From: Torymus aiolomorphi
Taxonomy: Eukaryota; Arthropoda; Insecta; Hymenoptera; Torymidae
Direction: 5' to 3'
Length of the DNA: 64,000 nt
Assembly: GCA_036365515.1 (NCBI GenBank)
Contig: CM070875.1
Coordinates: 99,024,628-99,088,627 of the forward strand
The position numbers were made by a program, and so were the translations under genes. Positions 11,419-22,933 of this stretch are shown piece after piece. Each line of letters starts with the position of its first letter. Position 1 is the stretch's first letter. The notes below the pieces were generated by a model. It searched no databases. It saw only the letters and a list, made by a program, of their open reading frames with translations, and had not been told where the DNA came from.

Positions 11419-11487
11419 CTGTGAAAGATATAGATTATTTTATTCAGTAAATAAAATATTTGTTATATACTATTTTAATATGTTTAC

Positions 11488-11609
11488 CTTTCGTCAATAA
11501 ATTGTTTTAATGATTCTGAAACTTCATTTTTTTTGTATTGCTTAATTCTATTTTCTATTAATATCAGAGGAATTTTCGGATCTGTCAGGTGCACAGCTCT
11601 ATTAAACGT
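11488..11609 (-). pseudogene. Transib transposase exon 4
   Basis: An acceptor (TTCTATAG) and donor (GTAAAC) flank a fully open 122-bp exon. It encodes FNRAVHLTDPKIPLIL..., matching the Transib/RAG C-terminal pattern of FNRLL.TSDP that follows the catalytic Glu helix. It joins in phase 0 to exon 3 and in phase 2 to exon 5. The intron between exons 3 and 4 (11610-12104) is mostly a MITE. Confidence 0.7.
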
Positions 11610-11670
11610 CTATAGAATAAATAATTGAATATATATATTTATGTATGTATATACGTGCACATTTTTTATA

Positions 11671-12066
11671 CACTGAGAAAAAGATATAGTATATTTTCAC
11701 ATAAAAGTACTTTACAATATAGTATTATTTGACTACGACCTTATTTTATAGTACTGTTTACATTTAAAATTATCGTGGCGATAGCTAGAAATTTGTTATT
11801 GGGTGTTATATTATATAGTAAAATTTGAAATATTAAAGGAATTCAAATGGAAATATTATATTATACTAAATAAATATAGTATGCTTTACTGAAAATTTAG
11901 TTACATGTACAATAATTTAGTTACTATCACTGTTTAGTCGTTTAAATTATATCATGTTTATTTTTAACATATTATAGTCCATTTTACAAAATAACATAGT
12001 TATAGCTATAATATTGAGTTTTGCTAGGCAATATAGTTAACAGTATACTACCGCCTTTTTTCAGTG
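11671..12066. mobile_element. MITE with CACTGAGAAAAA-type ends, TA duplication
   Basis: A 396-bp AT-rich element begins CACTGAGAAAAAG and ends CTTTTTTCAGTG, flanked by TA on both sides (11669-11670, 12067-12068), as for Tc1/mariner-type MITEs. It contains several copies of a (T)ATAGTA-like motif and no open frame. It sits inside the last long intron of the Transib gene. The element at 52034-52306 has a related terminus. Confidence 0.75.
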
Positions 12067-12104
12067 TATAATAAAAAAATAATATTTAAATTAATTCTAT
12101 TTAC

Positions 12105-12544
12105 ATCTAAAAGTCTATTCTCTCTCAAGTTTTGTCTCGCGTGGCTAATGAAATTTTTGCGATACAATTTATGCCAGGATTCATTCGCATCTTCAGAAAA
12201 ATATGCTATTGGTAATGGGAATTCTTTGGCTATATCACAACCATGTATTAGAAGCTTATGAAGCGTTGGGTTCATTCGTGCCCAGGGAAAAAGTTCATAA
12301 TGAAGTCTGTACGTATTTAAACAAAATTCTTTCAACACTTGTAGATTTAATTTTTTCTTGCACTTAAATGCAGATAAAATCAATGCAATATTTCTAACTA
12401 ATTCGACACCAATTTCTAAGGCATCTGCAAATAAATCGGATTTTTCAAAACATCATCTTGCAACATTTCCTGTGTTAGTCGTTCCATGACCTTGCAGAAC
12501 TTGATCTGCTTTGACACCTAAGCTTTCATATATTTTCTTTTGAA
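12105..12544 (-). pseudogene. Transib transposase exon 3, with catalytic Glu and an in-frame stop
   Basis: Read from 12544 to 12105, the exon is bounded by an AG acceptor and a GTAAAT donor. It encodes a GHGTTNTGNVAR segment, then WARMNPTLHKLLIHG, then the helix FSEDANES. In that helix the Glu codon at 12192-12194 corresponds to the third catalytic acid of the RAG1/Transib DDE core (Glu962 region of RAG1). A TGA at 12453-12455 interrupts the frame just after GNVAR, where relatives have Arg or Lys. Phase with exon 2 (G plus TT giving Val) is correct. Confidence 0.85.
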
Positions 12545-13037
12545 CTTCAAGTTGTTTTTTTTTAAATTGTTGTAAAAATTGATAAATGAATAATTATATA
12601 TTACAGTTAAACCTAAATACGAATTATTGGTATTCAATTCGTTTATAGTACTGTTTCAGAGAATAAAAACGAAAACAATGATTTTTCCGTTTGATTCTAT
12701 CTCACTCATTCCTCGCCGTAATAGCACGCCTCTTATTAGCCATTTACTATCTAAAAAAACTGTCCAACTTTAATAACTTTTAAATACTCATAAACAAGCT
12801 AATGTAAATTTGTGAAAAAACTTATTCTAATATTCTGTCTATTAAATGGCGAATATGACCGGAAAAATCGTTTCACTGATGGATAGAAATGGCCAAGAAA
12901 AGTGTCTAGTTTTTGGCGATTATTAGGGAAACTAGCTATTTATTAGGTAAATAATGCAATCGATTTCCACGAGGGTATACGTCCTAGTGGATACGAAAAG
13001 CTTATATGAAAGAATGGGGTCATGATTAATGACTCAC

Positions 13038-13951
13038 CTTTTAAAGCTTGTTTTATATCCCACTTTTTTATGATCATTCTATAAGATATATGTAATAAAT
13101 GTTCAAAAGATTTAATTTCGTCATGAAGTAGTCCTAACCATATTTCAAAGAGGTTTCGTACGGCGCAAAATCATCTTCGAGATTTCTAAATTCATGCGTT
13201 TCTCGTCGACACATAGGGCATCTAGTAGTCGCAGTATTACCGACTATGGTGTTAATACATTTTCCATCAAAAAGCGTTTGAAAAATCCTATATTTAACTT
13301 TCATATTTCTGGAATCAGACATGACAAATTGATGTGATTTGAGATCACTAATTTCTTTATTTAAACGATTAAATTCATTTATAGAAGCTTCTTGAGTTTC
13401 TTTTTCTAATGCTATCCGCAAAGGTCGACAAAAACGTACACTTTGCGGTATCGGATTTATCCAAGTATTATTAGAGATCGAAATTCGAAGAGAAATGATG
13501 AGTAAACTAGATACAAAGAGAGACTGTTGAGCACTTGTACGTTCATTCTCAGGATTTTTGCATTTTTGGTTTGGATTTGTGTGCCCCCAAGAACTGTCGA
13601 ATCCTAGAGTTGCCACAAGTTTCAGTTTTTGTAAATATCTCGTACCCAAATCTAATGTAATAGCATCGCATAAGCGCTCAGAAGTCTTATTTAACATATC
13701 TTGTAATGAGACAGTAACTTCAACTTCTGTGGCAAAATAATTTGAAGGCTGGCACTCTATCATAGCAGCAGATATTTTTCTGTACGAGGGATATATAGCA
13801 CAATTCCTACTCCGACAGTCTTTTACTAAAGCTGAATAACTATTTTTATTATAATTATACTCTAAATAAAAAGCTAATGCTAAATCTTTTGTATGCTTTA
13901 GTTTTTCTTTGTTAACATCAGACGATTCAGGATGCCCACATAACTTAGCAG
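13038..13951 (-). pseudogene. Transib (RAG1-family) transposase exon 2, core domain
   Basis: This exon encodes most of the transposase core. In order: PSYRKI, VSLQDMLNKTSERL, LGFDSSWGH (first catalytic Asp, codon 13596-13598), VRFCRPLRI, YRIFQTLFDGKCI (second Asp, 13266-13268), and the zinc-site CXXC in TTRCPMCRRE. Then comes LHDEIKSFEHLLHISYRM, typical of Transib, which binds and cleaves transposon ends in the nucleus. A one-base deletion near 13132 shifts the frame between KYG and GLLHDEI. The acceptor is CCAATTAG and the donor AAAG|GTGAGT. The motifs also match RAG1, but no RAG2 partner is present and the context is a transposon. Confidence 0.9.
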
Positions 13952-14137
13952 CTAATTGGAAAAAATAAATAAATTTTTATTTATTGAAATTACAAAATTA
14001 ATACCTAAATTACAAAATGAAATTTATTATTTATTGTTGGTTTCGCTAAATCTTATATAAAATAATACAAATAAATATCATATGATTAATCAAACACTGT
14101 TTATTTTCTTGATATTGTTTCAAATTTTTTATTTTGA

Positions 14138-14750
14138 TGTATATGTGCAATTCTACCGAAATCTGCGACCAAACCCTAAATGTGGTTTTGAATTTTTTTT
14201 TTTGGCACACCTACCAGACCAGGCTTTCCTGGTTGTTTGTAGTATAAATAATAGAAATTCGCTGTTGAACAGGGTCTATTGTATGGTATACTTTTTCTAC
14301 AACAACTTATACTTCTTAAGAAAATGGTGATAAAAGTTCTTCTGTTTAAACCTCAGCCATTTAGCCCAGAATCGATCAACTCAAAAGTTCAAACTAGCAA
14401 TTTAAAATAGAAAAAAAAGAGCTTTAAATCCCTTTTTTAAAAATTAAAAAAGGCCGATTCTTTCGAAAGTTATAAGGGTTTGAAATTGAAGCTTAGAAAG
14501 GCATAAAAATGCTATCAAAGTCGGCGCTGCCGATTCCTGCGATTTTTGCACTTTTATACCACTTATATTTAAAAAATATAAGTTGTTGTAGAAAAAGTAT
14601 ACCATTCGATGGACGTTATACGACGGCGAATTTCTCTTACATATACTACAAACAACCAGAAAAACCTGGTCTGGTAGGTGTGCTAAAAAAAAATTTTCAA
14701 AAGCACATTTAGGGGTTTGGTCGCAGATTTCGGTAGAATTGCACATATAT
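14138..14750. mobile_element. Foldback element in Transib intron 1, ~205-bp arms
   Basis: The outer sequence ATATGTGCAATTCTACCGAA at the left recurs as its reverse complement at the right. The arms continue through CACACCTACCAGACCAGG and GGTATACTTTTTCTACAAC blocks, with about 210 bp of spacer. Arms are roughly 85% identical by eye, so it is old. The small frames inside are not coding. Confidence 0.75.
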
Positions 14751-15021
14751 GACCTCATCAGGAATTATACACCTGCAGCCTTATTTTGCAAGTGATATAT
14801 ACCTTTTTTCCACACTCGCTTTCTTTGACACGGTGAAAAACTGTGGGTTACTCAGTTTACTTCAAACATCACCCTCTGTCTGATTATGTTTTAAGTATTT
14901 ACGTCAGATCCTATAAACTTAAACACTGAGAACATATTCAATTTACCCGCCAACACTTTGTTAAGAGGGAAATATCACCTTATCAATCGCCAAAGTTGCG
15001 TAGGTTTTCCACGGTCATCCA

Positions 15022-15566
15022 TTTAAGATAGTTGTCGAGTAAACTGAGCTTGGGGAATGTTTTTGAAATTTAAACTGTAGATTAATAGAGTTATTATTTA
15101 CCGGTGGTTCAAATTTGGGCGACCTCAGCGGTCTCGTTTCCGAAATATAAATTTCCAAAGTTTGAACTTTTAATACGTAGGTTATAGGAAGTGGTGTCAT
15201 AGAAATTACATTTTCATCGATTAAAGAAAGAATCTCTAGGGAATGTCTTTGAAAAAGAAATATTTTATTAAGGGAGATATTTAGAACATTATAGTGAAAA
15301 ATCAGACAGATTAACGCGCACCGTTTTCGTGTTATTGTACTTCAATGTAGCATTCTTTCTGTTGACACACGACCACACGCTGCGAGGGCGAGAGAGAGAT
15401 CACGCGTAAGCGAGAGAGATAGAGCGAGAATGCGGGGTTAGGTCAGGTTAGGTTGTACCGTCCGCTATCAAATTTCTTGTCCCGCCCAGCATAAACAAAG
15501 CACGCATGGCAGGCAAGACAGAGTCGAAAATTTTGCTTCCGATCATCCACTCGACAACTACCTTAA
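15022..15566. mobile_element. MITE-like element with TTAAG(A/G)TAGTTGTCGAGT ends
   Basis: An 18-bp imperfect inverted repeat bounds ~545 bp, and TTAA lies at both outer edges. TTAA is the piggyBac target site, but the termini do not look like piggyBac ends. The interior has a GAGA-rich stretch and TTAGG-like runs (15434-15452). No coding. It lies within Transib intron 1. Confidence 0.6.
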
Positions 15567-15825
15567 GTAGTAATCACGCCCAGCGTTGTTTAACTTCGGT
15601 CATCGACCGAAATGCAGTTCCGCTACTCCACTAAAGGTTGGTTTTTTGTATTTTTAATCAATTTTATATTAAAAAATTGTATACATCATAGTCGAAATAA
15701 CATTATGTATTCAACAACAATCTTATAATAATAAAATATAGACGTTCTTCTTGTGTATTTAAAAGTATATTTACATAGATAAAATCAATATGAAGTATTT
15801 CTAGAAAAAATGTTTTCAAGTTTAC

Positions 15826-16030
15826 CTAATTGTATCACTGACGTTTGATGTTTATAACTTTTAATAATTTCATGGGCTCGTCTATAAATTGTTCGATTAG
15901 AAGAATTTTGCAATGTTATAATTCGTTTTCTTCCTGAATGAACGCGCTTGCCACCTTTCTTACGAGGACGACCATCCTGTTTTCCCGTTTTACGTCTTTT
16001 TTCACCTTGTGGCTTACTACGCTTACGCAT
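15826..16030 (-). pseudogene. Transib transposase exon 1 (basic N-terminus)
   Basis: The ATG at 16028-16030 opens a very basic segment (MRKRSKPQGEKRRKTGK) with DGRPRKKGGKR, an AT-hook-like motif comparable to the GGRPR of the RAG1 nonamer-binding region. The donor ATTAG|GTAAAC leaves one base (G) that joins CT of exon 2 to give Ala. The intron (13952-15825) carries two foldback/MITE insertions. The upstream in-frame TTG codons are not used. N-terminal similarity is weak; phase and position carry the assignment. Confidence 0.65.
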
Positions 16031-16429
16031 GGTACTTAACAAATTCTACTCAAAGAAAAAAAGGATTTCATTTTATGTAATAATTACTTGACTATGTAAC
16101 TTACTGCAAAATATTATACAATAGAACATGTGTATATTAAAATATATATAATAGTTAAAATATAAATGATACAATATATTACATTTTCTAAACTTTAGAT
16201 CTAACATTTCGTATTAAAAAGCTCATCAATTGTACTTATCAATTGTATAACTTTGATAAAACATTTACAGATCAAAGTGAATTTTCTGAAATTGCAAACT
16301 ATATACATTTAAATGCTTTAAGAAGTATTTGTGTAACGTTATTTATACGAACTGAAGGTTTAAAGTTTCACACTAAACTAAATGGAATCAATATTTTTAA
16401 TACATTTTTAGAAACATTTAAATTATTTT
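16031..16429. other. Transib upstream region, no further exon recognised
   Basis: AT-rich sequence 5' of the transposase start. A 62-codon plus-strand frame at 16243-16431 ends at the next MITE and resembles nothing I know. Confidence 0.4.
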
Positions 16430-17099
16430 AATTAAGGTGACATCAGTAATGCGCATCGTACTACGCAGGGCAACAGGTGGTCCTAATAAAATTATGATGC
16501 TAATTTTCTACAAATTTTACTTACGAATATGCAAAATCACTTAACAATGATGAGTGGAATAAAAACATTAATGTTAATCAAACAATAATTTCGTCTCTTT
16601 TCTCACTCTCTAAGGTAAGACACGAATTTGCAATAGGCTCCTGGTCTAACCGGCCGCAATATTTATACATGCACGCCGGAGCATGTAAACAAGCAAGATT
16701 CCACGCGCATGCGCAGTAAGCGCCTTTGAGCACGAGGCCATCAAAATCAACTAATTTCGAGCATATTTTTCACGATTTTTTATCGGCAACACCGATAATT
16801 CGCAGTTTTATGTGAATCTGCGTGAAATAAGCTATAACTTCGTATTTTTCTTTTATGAATTATTATTTTAGAACTGAATAAGAGATGCTGAACCGTTGAC
16901 ATAGGGAACAACAGTTCTATAACGACTGTATAAAAATGACACTATATTTTAACATTTTTAAACATTTTTTAACATAATTAGTTCGGCGACTTAAATATTT
17001 CTTTTTTATAATAGTTACTATACGTAACTTCGAAAATATAGTCTAATTATTATATGTTCTTTTAGTATTTTAGAAAAGTTGCTGATGCCACCTTAAATT
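16430..17099. mobile_element. MITE, ~670 bp, AAGGTGACATCAGTAA-type ends
   Basis: AATTAAGGTGACATCAGTAA at the left is matched by the reverse complement of TTGCTGATGCCACCTTAAATT at the right. ATTTT on both outer sides may be the target duplication. The interior has a GC-rich patch (16640-16750) with a CGCATGCGCAG motif. No coding sequence. Confidence 0.65.
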
Positions 17100-18893
17100 A
17101 TTTTGTAATACTAAACTAATTAAATATTAAATATACAGAATTGATACGAAATCATTAAGTTATGATTATTAAGCTTATATTTATTATATAAACATATGTA
17201 TATTAGTTCTAAATTTAGTCCGAAAATATTACTACAACAATACTAAAACAATACTAAAACAATACTAAAACGATACTAAAACAAGTTAAGTACAACCCTG
17301 TCGTAAATTATAAATGCTATTAACAGTTAATAATTGTTAGAAATTATTTTAAACTATTTAGAACTGTTTAAAACTGTTTATAAAAGTTACAAAATATAGG
17401 ATGTTGGACACATTTTTTCTAATTATAATAGTTTGTAACAGTTTAAAATATTTTCTAATAGTTTTAAACAGTTTGAAATAATTTTGAATTTGGTATATTT
17501 CAGAAAAATTTAATAATTATTCAATTATTATTATTAATAATGATAATAATAAGAAATAATTTTATAATATCCATATTGTTTTATACATAATAATTAATTA
17601 ATAATTAATTGTATTAGTTGATACTTTTAGTTTTCAGTTTTTATTGAATTATAAATTAGTAATAGGTAGTTATTATTATATTAATAATAATAATTAAAAA
17701 ATATTGAATAGTTATTAAATGATTTAATAACTCTTTTTAACTGTTAAAAACTGTTAAGGAATGTTACAAACAGTTGTGAACAGTTAGTAACGTCCAAAAT
17801 CCTACATTTTTAACAGTTTTTAGCAGTTTATAACTCTTACTAACAGATATTAACTTTTTTCAACAGAAATATTTCCGTTAGGGAATATTTAGAAATAATA
17901 CATTTTTACAGCTTTTTCTAACAGTTTTTAAAATAAAAATATGATATAAAACTCACCTTTTACTTTTATATCATTTAATCTTTTCATACAAAGATACTGC
18001 TTGTTTTATTATCGATAAATTAACATCGTACGAATGACGATGATCAACACAATATCCTGCAAATCCTATTTTCTATAATTTTATACATCGAATATTCTAT
18101 CTATTTTAGAATTTTTAGTATTTCCGTAGTTACACGAGTACCATTTTTCTATATCGATTTCTCAATCATCAAAAGTAAAATTTAATGGCACTATTCTCAT
18201 ACATTCAAATTAATAGTAAATTACATTCAATTTAATTAGAGATATTTAGTTTACATCTTTAACAAAATCGTGCTACAAATTTTAAAATGGCTTCTATGAA
18301 ATATCTTAATACTCATACCAATTATGATACTAATAAGTTAACTTATTAAAGATTGAACGTTTATAGATATCTTACTACTATCAGAAATAAATTATGAATA
18401 AACTATCTTTATTATGATACCAAAAAGTGAACTTATTAAATATAGATTGTTTGTACATATCTTATTGTCATAAGATGTAAGTTATCAATAAGCTATCGTC
18501 ATCACGATACCAATAAGTTAACTTATTAAAGACTGTCTGTTTATAGATATTTTATTAGTTATTATAAGCAGATTAATAATTAGATATATTTTAAAGATAT
18601 CTATAAGATAATATATTATAGGCAGCTGTATGAAATGAAAAATTGATATCCATATTACAGTATCGGAAAGTTAACTCATTACAGAAATCTGCAATGAGAC
18701 ATAAAAACGATATCTGTAATATATGATTCGTTATGGCAGAAATATGCAATTCAAAGATAATAAAAATCCAATTGAAATTGTTTCTCTCGACAAAAATTTA
18801 TGTAACAAAACGTTCAAACCCGATTTATTTATTATTTCAATAAATGAACTGTAAAATGGCTAAATACAATTTGAAATACAGATTCTTATGTCA
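17100..18893. repeat. AT-rich region with short tandem and inverted repeats
   Basis: There is no gene. Three patterns are visible: a (ACAATACTAAA)-type microsatellite at 17235-17283; a 600-bp tract (17320-17950) crowded with AACAGTTT/AACTGTTA motifs, whose halves are roughly inverted (TAGGATGTTGGAC at 17398, GTCCAAAATCCTACA at 17791); and a ~90-bp unit repeated about three times at 18320-18560 around ATAAGTTAACTTATTAAAG. Confidence 0.6.
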
Positions 18894-19053
18894 CTCAAAG
18901 TGTAAATATGTACAATACTGTCGACCTTCAGAAGGTATTAATAAATTAAAAGTTTTACAGAATTCAGTTGAAATAATTTGACGTATGTTTTTCCTTGCCT
19001 GTCTAAGAGAAAGGATCGTATGTTATCGAATACTTTAGATGTGCTACAATAAC
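18894..19053 (-). repeat. Right arm of the inverted repeat flanking the Transib gene
   Basis: It is the reverse-complement partner of 11181-11345. Matching stops at about 19053, where Gypsy-A sequence starts. It therefore marks both the right-hand limit of visible Transib-associated DNA and the truncation point of the retroelement. Confidence 0.8.
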
Positions 19054-19109
19054 ATTTCGAAAGAAATATTCGACACGCGGTTTTAGGACGGCAAGTCAAA
19101 GATAAAAAT

Positions 19110-19466
19110 ATGTTGTTAAAAATATTAGCTGATTATGACGGAGACGACCAACGTCACCGAAAACACGACAAAATGGGCCACAACAAACCCAGTCCTCCTT
19201 CAGATACGGCTAACATACAAAATAAATCATATAACAAGCCATCCCATTGGCAGTCGAAAACCGTGAACGTAAACGAGTTACAGACAGCGACGCCGCCGGA
19301 GATAAAGGAGAAAACTCCACCACAAACGAATCAAACAAACGAGAAAAAGTCAGCTCGGAAGCAGAAAAACGAACGGAACAAAGAATTAATCCGAAGTTAC
19401 GACGAGGTCGACGTAAATAATATAAATTTAGGAAATGCTAATACCGAAAACTCGGGAAACGCATAA
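19110..19466 (+). pseudogene. Gypsy-A gag C-terminal region (tentative)
   Basis: A 118-residue polar, Lys/Asn/Glu-rich frame (KKSARKQKNERNKEL) precedes protease. It has no capsid or zinc-knuckle motif, so the gag identity is inferred only from its place directly upstream of pol. The apparent ATG is probably internal to the original frame. Confidence 0.4.
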
Positions 19467-19480
19467 CAGTTGCTTGCTGC

Positions 19481-20797
19481 ATGTCAAAAAATAAACCGCA
19501 ACAAGCAACTCGATCGGAGAATAAAAATTGTAATAAAGATATCTCTTCTATACTGGGGGACCCGCGAGAAAATCTTTTGTATGATGTAGAACCAAAAGGT
19601 CTAAATACGAAAGAAACGCGTTGTCCGGAGGTAAATATCAAAGTCGAAGACATAGAGGTAAAAGCCCTAATTGATACGGGAAGTGAGATCATTTGCATCT
19701 CCGAGGAATTTTACTACGCTAATGCGAAAATATTCGGGATGCGACCTAAGCTACCGATAAGTGGAAAATTCATAAAGGGAGCAACGGGCGCAAAGTCGTC
19801 GCGAATAAAACTCCAAGTTCTTCTAAATGTCGAAATTGCAAAAATAAAACTAGATATTATATTTATAGTAGTGCCGAAACTGGTCAAACCATGCATTATT
19901 GGATATGATACGCAAAAGGCTCTTAGTATGCTAATAGATACCGGCAAGGAAGAAATTCTTTTAACCATTAACGATCAATATGTTCATTGTTCTTATAAGG
20001 AGGCCATAATGTACTCAGAAGAGTATGCGTCTCTTAGAATCGAACGATCGTATGAGTCCGAATGCGGAAACGCTGACTCATACGATGATCTCATTGCTTA
20101 CGATCTTTCTTACGAAGTTTCGATAGAAGAAATCGAAGAAAAGATTAAATCATGCAAAAATCTAAAAAATTCCCAAAGGGATAAACTTAAGTGCTTAATA
20201 GTACAATACAAAGAGGTATTTCAGAAACGCCCAGGTCTATTATCTAACTATGAGTATACTTTTAAAATAAAAGATGATGCACCCTTTTATTCAAAGCCGT
20301 ATCCCATCCCTATAAATTATAGAGATAAAGTTAAAATCGAAATCGACAAATGGCAAGAGCTTGGAATAATTCGGCGTTCAACGAGTCCATATATAAACCC
20401 TCTCGTGGTTGTGATAAAAAAAGACGGATCAATCCGCCTATGCTTAGATGCACGCAAACTAAACGAAAAATTGATAAATGATTATGAATCCCCTCCGGGT
20501 GTAGAGGAGATATTTTTAAGATGTAGAAACGTAAACTTTTTATCCAGCTTTGATTTAACGAGTAGTTTCCATCAAATAAAACTTTCAGAAGAGAGTAGGA
20601 AATATACCGCGTTCATCTGCGACAATAAAGTTTACGAATTTAATGTAGTACCATTCGGTATAAAAACGAGTAGCGCCGCGCTAATAAGAGGTCTAGACCT
20701 AGCCGTTGCGGGACTCGAAGATTTTCTTATAACTTTTGTAGACGACTTACTATACTATGTATTTCAGAAGATTTCGATAGTCATTTACAAAATATAA
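19481..20797 (+). pseudogene. Gypsy-A pol part 1: protease and reverse transcriptase
   Basis: In the 438-residue frame the aspartic protease motif ALIDTGSEI lies at residues 62-70. RT follows with PYPIPINYRDKV, INPLVVVIKKDGSIRLCLDARKLN-type sequence, the SSFDLTSSFHQI catalytic block and FVDD at residues 419-422. The true frame leaves this one at about 20760, where one extra base in a T run shifts into the frame continuing at 20798. Confidence 0.9.
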
Positions 20798-22056
20798 AAT
20801 CATTATTTGAGAATTTATTAAAAAACAACCTAAGGATTAGTTTTAAAAAATCAAAGCTAGTACAGGAAGAAATAAAATTCCTGGGTCATATTTTAACGCC
20901 TGAAGGAGTAAAACCGGACCCGGAGAAAATTAGAACAATTAAAAACTTTAAGAAACCTAGAAATGTCAGGGAATTGCAGGGATTTCTCGGGTTTGTTAAT
21001 TTCTATACAAAATTCGCGAGAAATTACTCGGCGCATACCGTTCCGCTTCTAAACTTGTTAAAACAAGGTAAGAAGTATGAATGGACAGACGAGCACGAAA
21101 AAGCTTTCAATGATATTAAAAATATATTCGATGAGCATATCATATTAAAATACGCGGACCCACAACGTCCATTCATACTCACTACCGACGCGAGCGACTA
21201 CGCGATAGCTGCGGTGCTATCGCAGGTAAACGATCAAAACGAAGAACAAATTGTCACGTTCGTTAGCCGTACGCTGAAGGGGAGTGAATGCTCTTACTTT
21301 ACGACTGAGAAAGAGATGTTAGCTATAGTTTGGGCGTTAACACGTTTAGATACGTACTTACGGGGGGCACCGAAAATAGTCGTACGAACCGATCACGAAG
21401 CTCTCACTTTTCTTAAACATTGTAAATTTAATAATGCTAGATTACGAAGGTGGAGTCTCGCGATCCAAGACTTCTGCTTAGAACCGGTATACTTGCCGGG
21501 ACGCAAGAACGCCGTCGCCGATTACCTAAGCCGTCAGATACACGACTATCCAGAGGAATCGGGTCGGGAAAATGAAATCATAATCGCTTCGATACTCGGG
21601 CAAAAACCGAGTCGCGAATTGATGAATAACTTAAAGAATTTGAAGACATTACAGGAAAATGACCCTTATATCAATAAATTAATTACGGAGATTCCAAATG
21701 ACGAAAAAATGCAAAAGCGCTTTGTGATCAAAGATGGTTTAATGCAAAAAATTGCATTAAATCATAATAGACTCATGTTGCCCGAAAGCCTTCTGGATAG
21801 TTTGATACGGGAAGCCCATGAGATACATGGCCACATTGGTTCATCAAAGATTTATAAAATGATAAACGAACATTTCTCTGCGCCGAAACTAAGACAAAAA
21901 ATTTATACAATACTTCGTACATGCGATACTTGTCAACGAACGAAATATTTAACATATAAACTTAATGAACACGTCCAACCAATATTAACCGAAGAACCAA
22001 ATGACACACTGTCAATAGATTTTTTTGGGCCTTTACCAACGTCAAAGGGGCGTTAA
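20798..22056 (+). pseudogene. Gypsy-A pol part 2: RT thumb, RNase H, integrase N-terminus
   Basis: The region continues with FLGHILTPEGV and LQGFLGFVNFYTKF (RT connection), then TTDASDYAIAAVL and RTDHEALTFL (RNase H). The integrase zinc finger follows (HEIHGHIG...CDTCQRTK) and the first integrase Asp (SIDFFGPLP). The frame ends near 22056 where a base is lost in a G run (TSKGR). Confidence 0.88.
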
Positions 22057-22807
22057 ATACCTCTTAACTACGGTAGACGTATTCAGTAAGTACGTGGTCA
22101 TGTATCCTATAAAAAAGCGAACACCGCGACCGTGATCAGAAAAATCTTCGGTGATTACATTGGCAAATACGGTAAACCGAAAGCAATACTTTCTGACCAC
22201 GGGACGCAGTTTACTTCAAGTAAATGGGAAAAAACTCATGGATGAAGGAATACAACCGGTATTCTCCTCCATCAGACACCCACAAAGTAACCCGGTCGAA
22301 CGGGTACATCGAGAACTCGGGCGTTTTTTCCGAACATTCGTAAGGGACCGACATACCAGCTGGGCTAGATACGTTGAGATTATACAAAACATTATTAACG
22401 TAACGCATCATGAGACCACGGGGTTTACACCGATGGAGCTCCATTTTAATATCAAGCCTACGCGGGTATGGGAAAAGTGGTTGCCTATAGTAGATTCAGA
22501 TAAAATCACGCATGCACGAAAAGTGTTTCTCGCTCACGAACGAGCACATTCATTCTTAAAGAGGCGAGCGTTCCGAAAAAACGTCCGAACGCGACACTTT
22601 GAGTTTAAGGTAGGCGATAGAGTTTTAGTGAAATCACTAAACGTGTCAGATGCGGCTGAAAGAAAGATCGCGAAGTTTTTTCACGTATACGAGGGACCAT
22701 ACACGATTACGCAAAAAATTGGGCCCGATACGTATGTATTGTTAGATATAGAAGCAAATAGGGAACGCGGAAAGTTCCATGTACAAAATCTAAAGCCTTA
22801 TTTTTAA
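22057..22807 (+). pseudogene. Gypsy-A pol part 3: integrase core and C-terminus
   Basis: After the shift at ~22050 the sequence VKYLLTTVDVFSKYVV is readable. A second shift near 22113 precedes the second Asp block (SDHGTQFTSSKW). Frame 22151-22807 holds the Glu block (HPQSNPVERVHRELG) and the C-terminal DNA-binding part (FKVGDRVLVKS...VYEGPYTI). All DDE residues exist but in different frames. Confidence 0.85.
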
Positions 22808-22933
22808 GTATTTATTGTTCACTAAGGGTCTCGGTGAAGGTAAACATACACCGAAACTCTTAGTAGTATAGATGTAAATAGTAATTTAAGGAAAATTAAA
22901 ATCGAGCCACAGGACGTCAGTCGCTTCACAACC

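Noticed and set aside
12048..13951. A true vertebrate-like RAG1 gene
   Set aside because: Motifs fit RAG1 but equally Transib; there is no RAG2-like gene, the copy is broken, and RSS-like terminus plus repeats indicate a transposon.
15434..15460. Internal telomere (TTAGG) tract
   Set aside because: Only two or three imperfect units inside a MITE; too short to be a telomere remnant.
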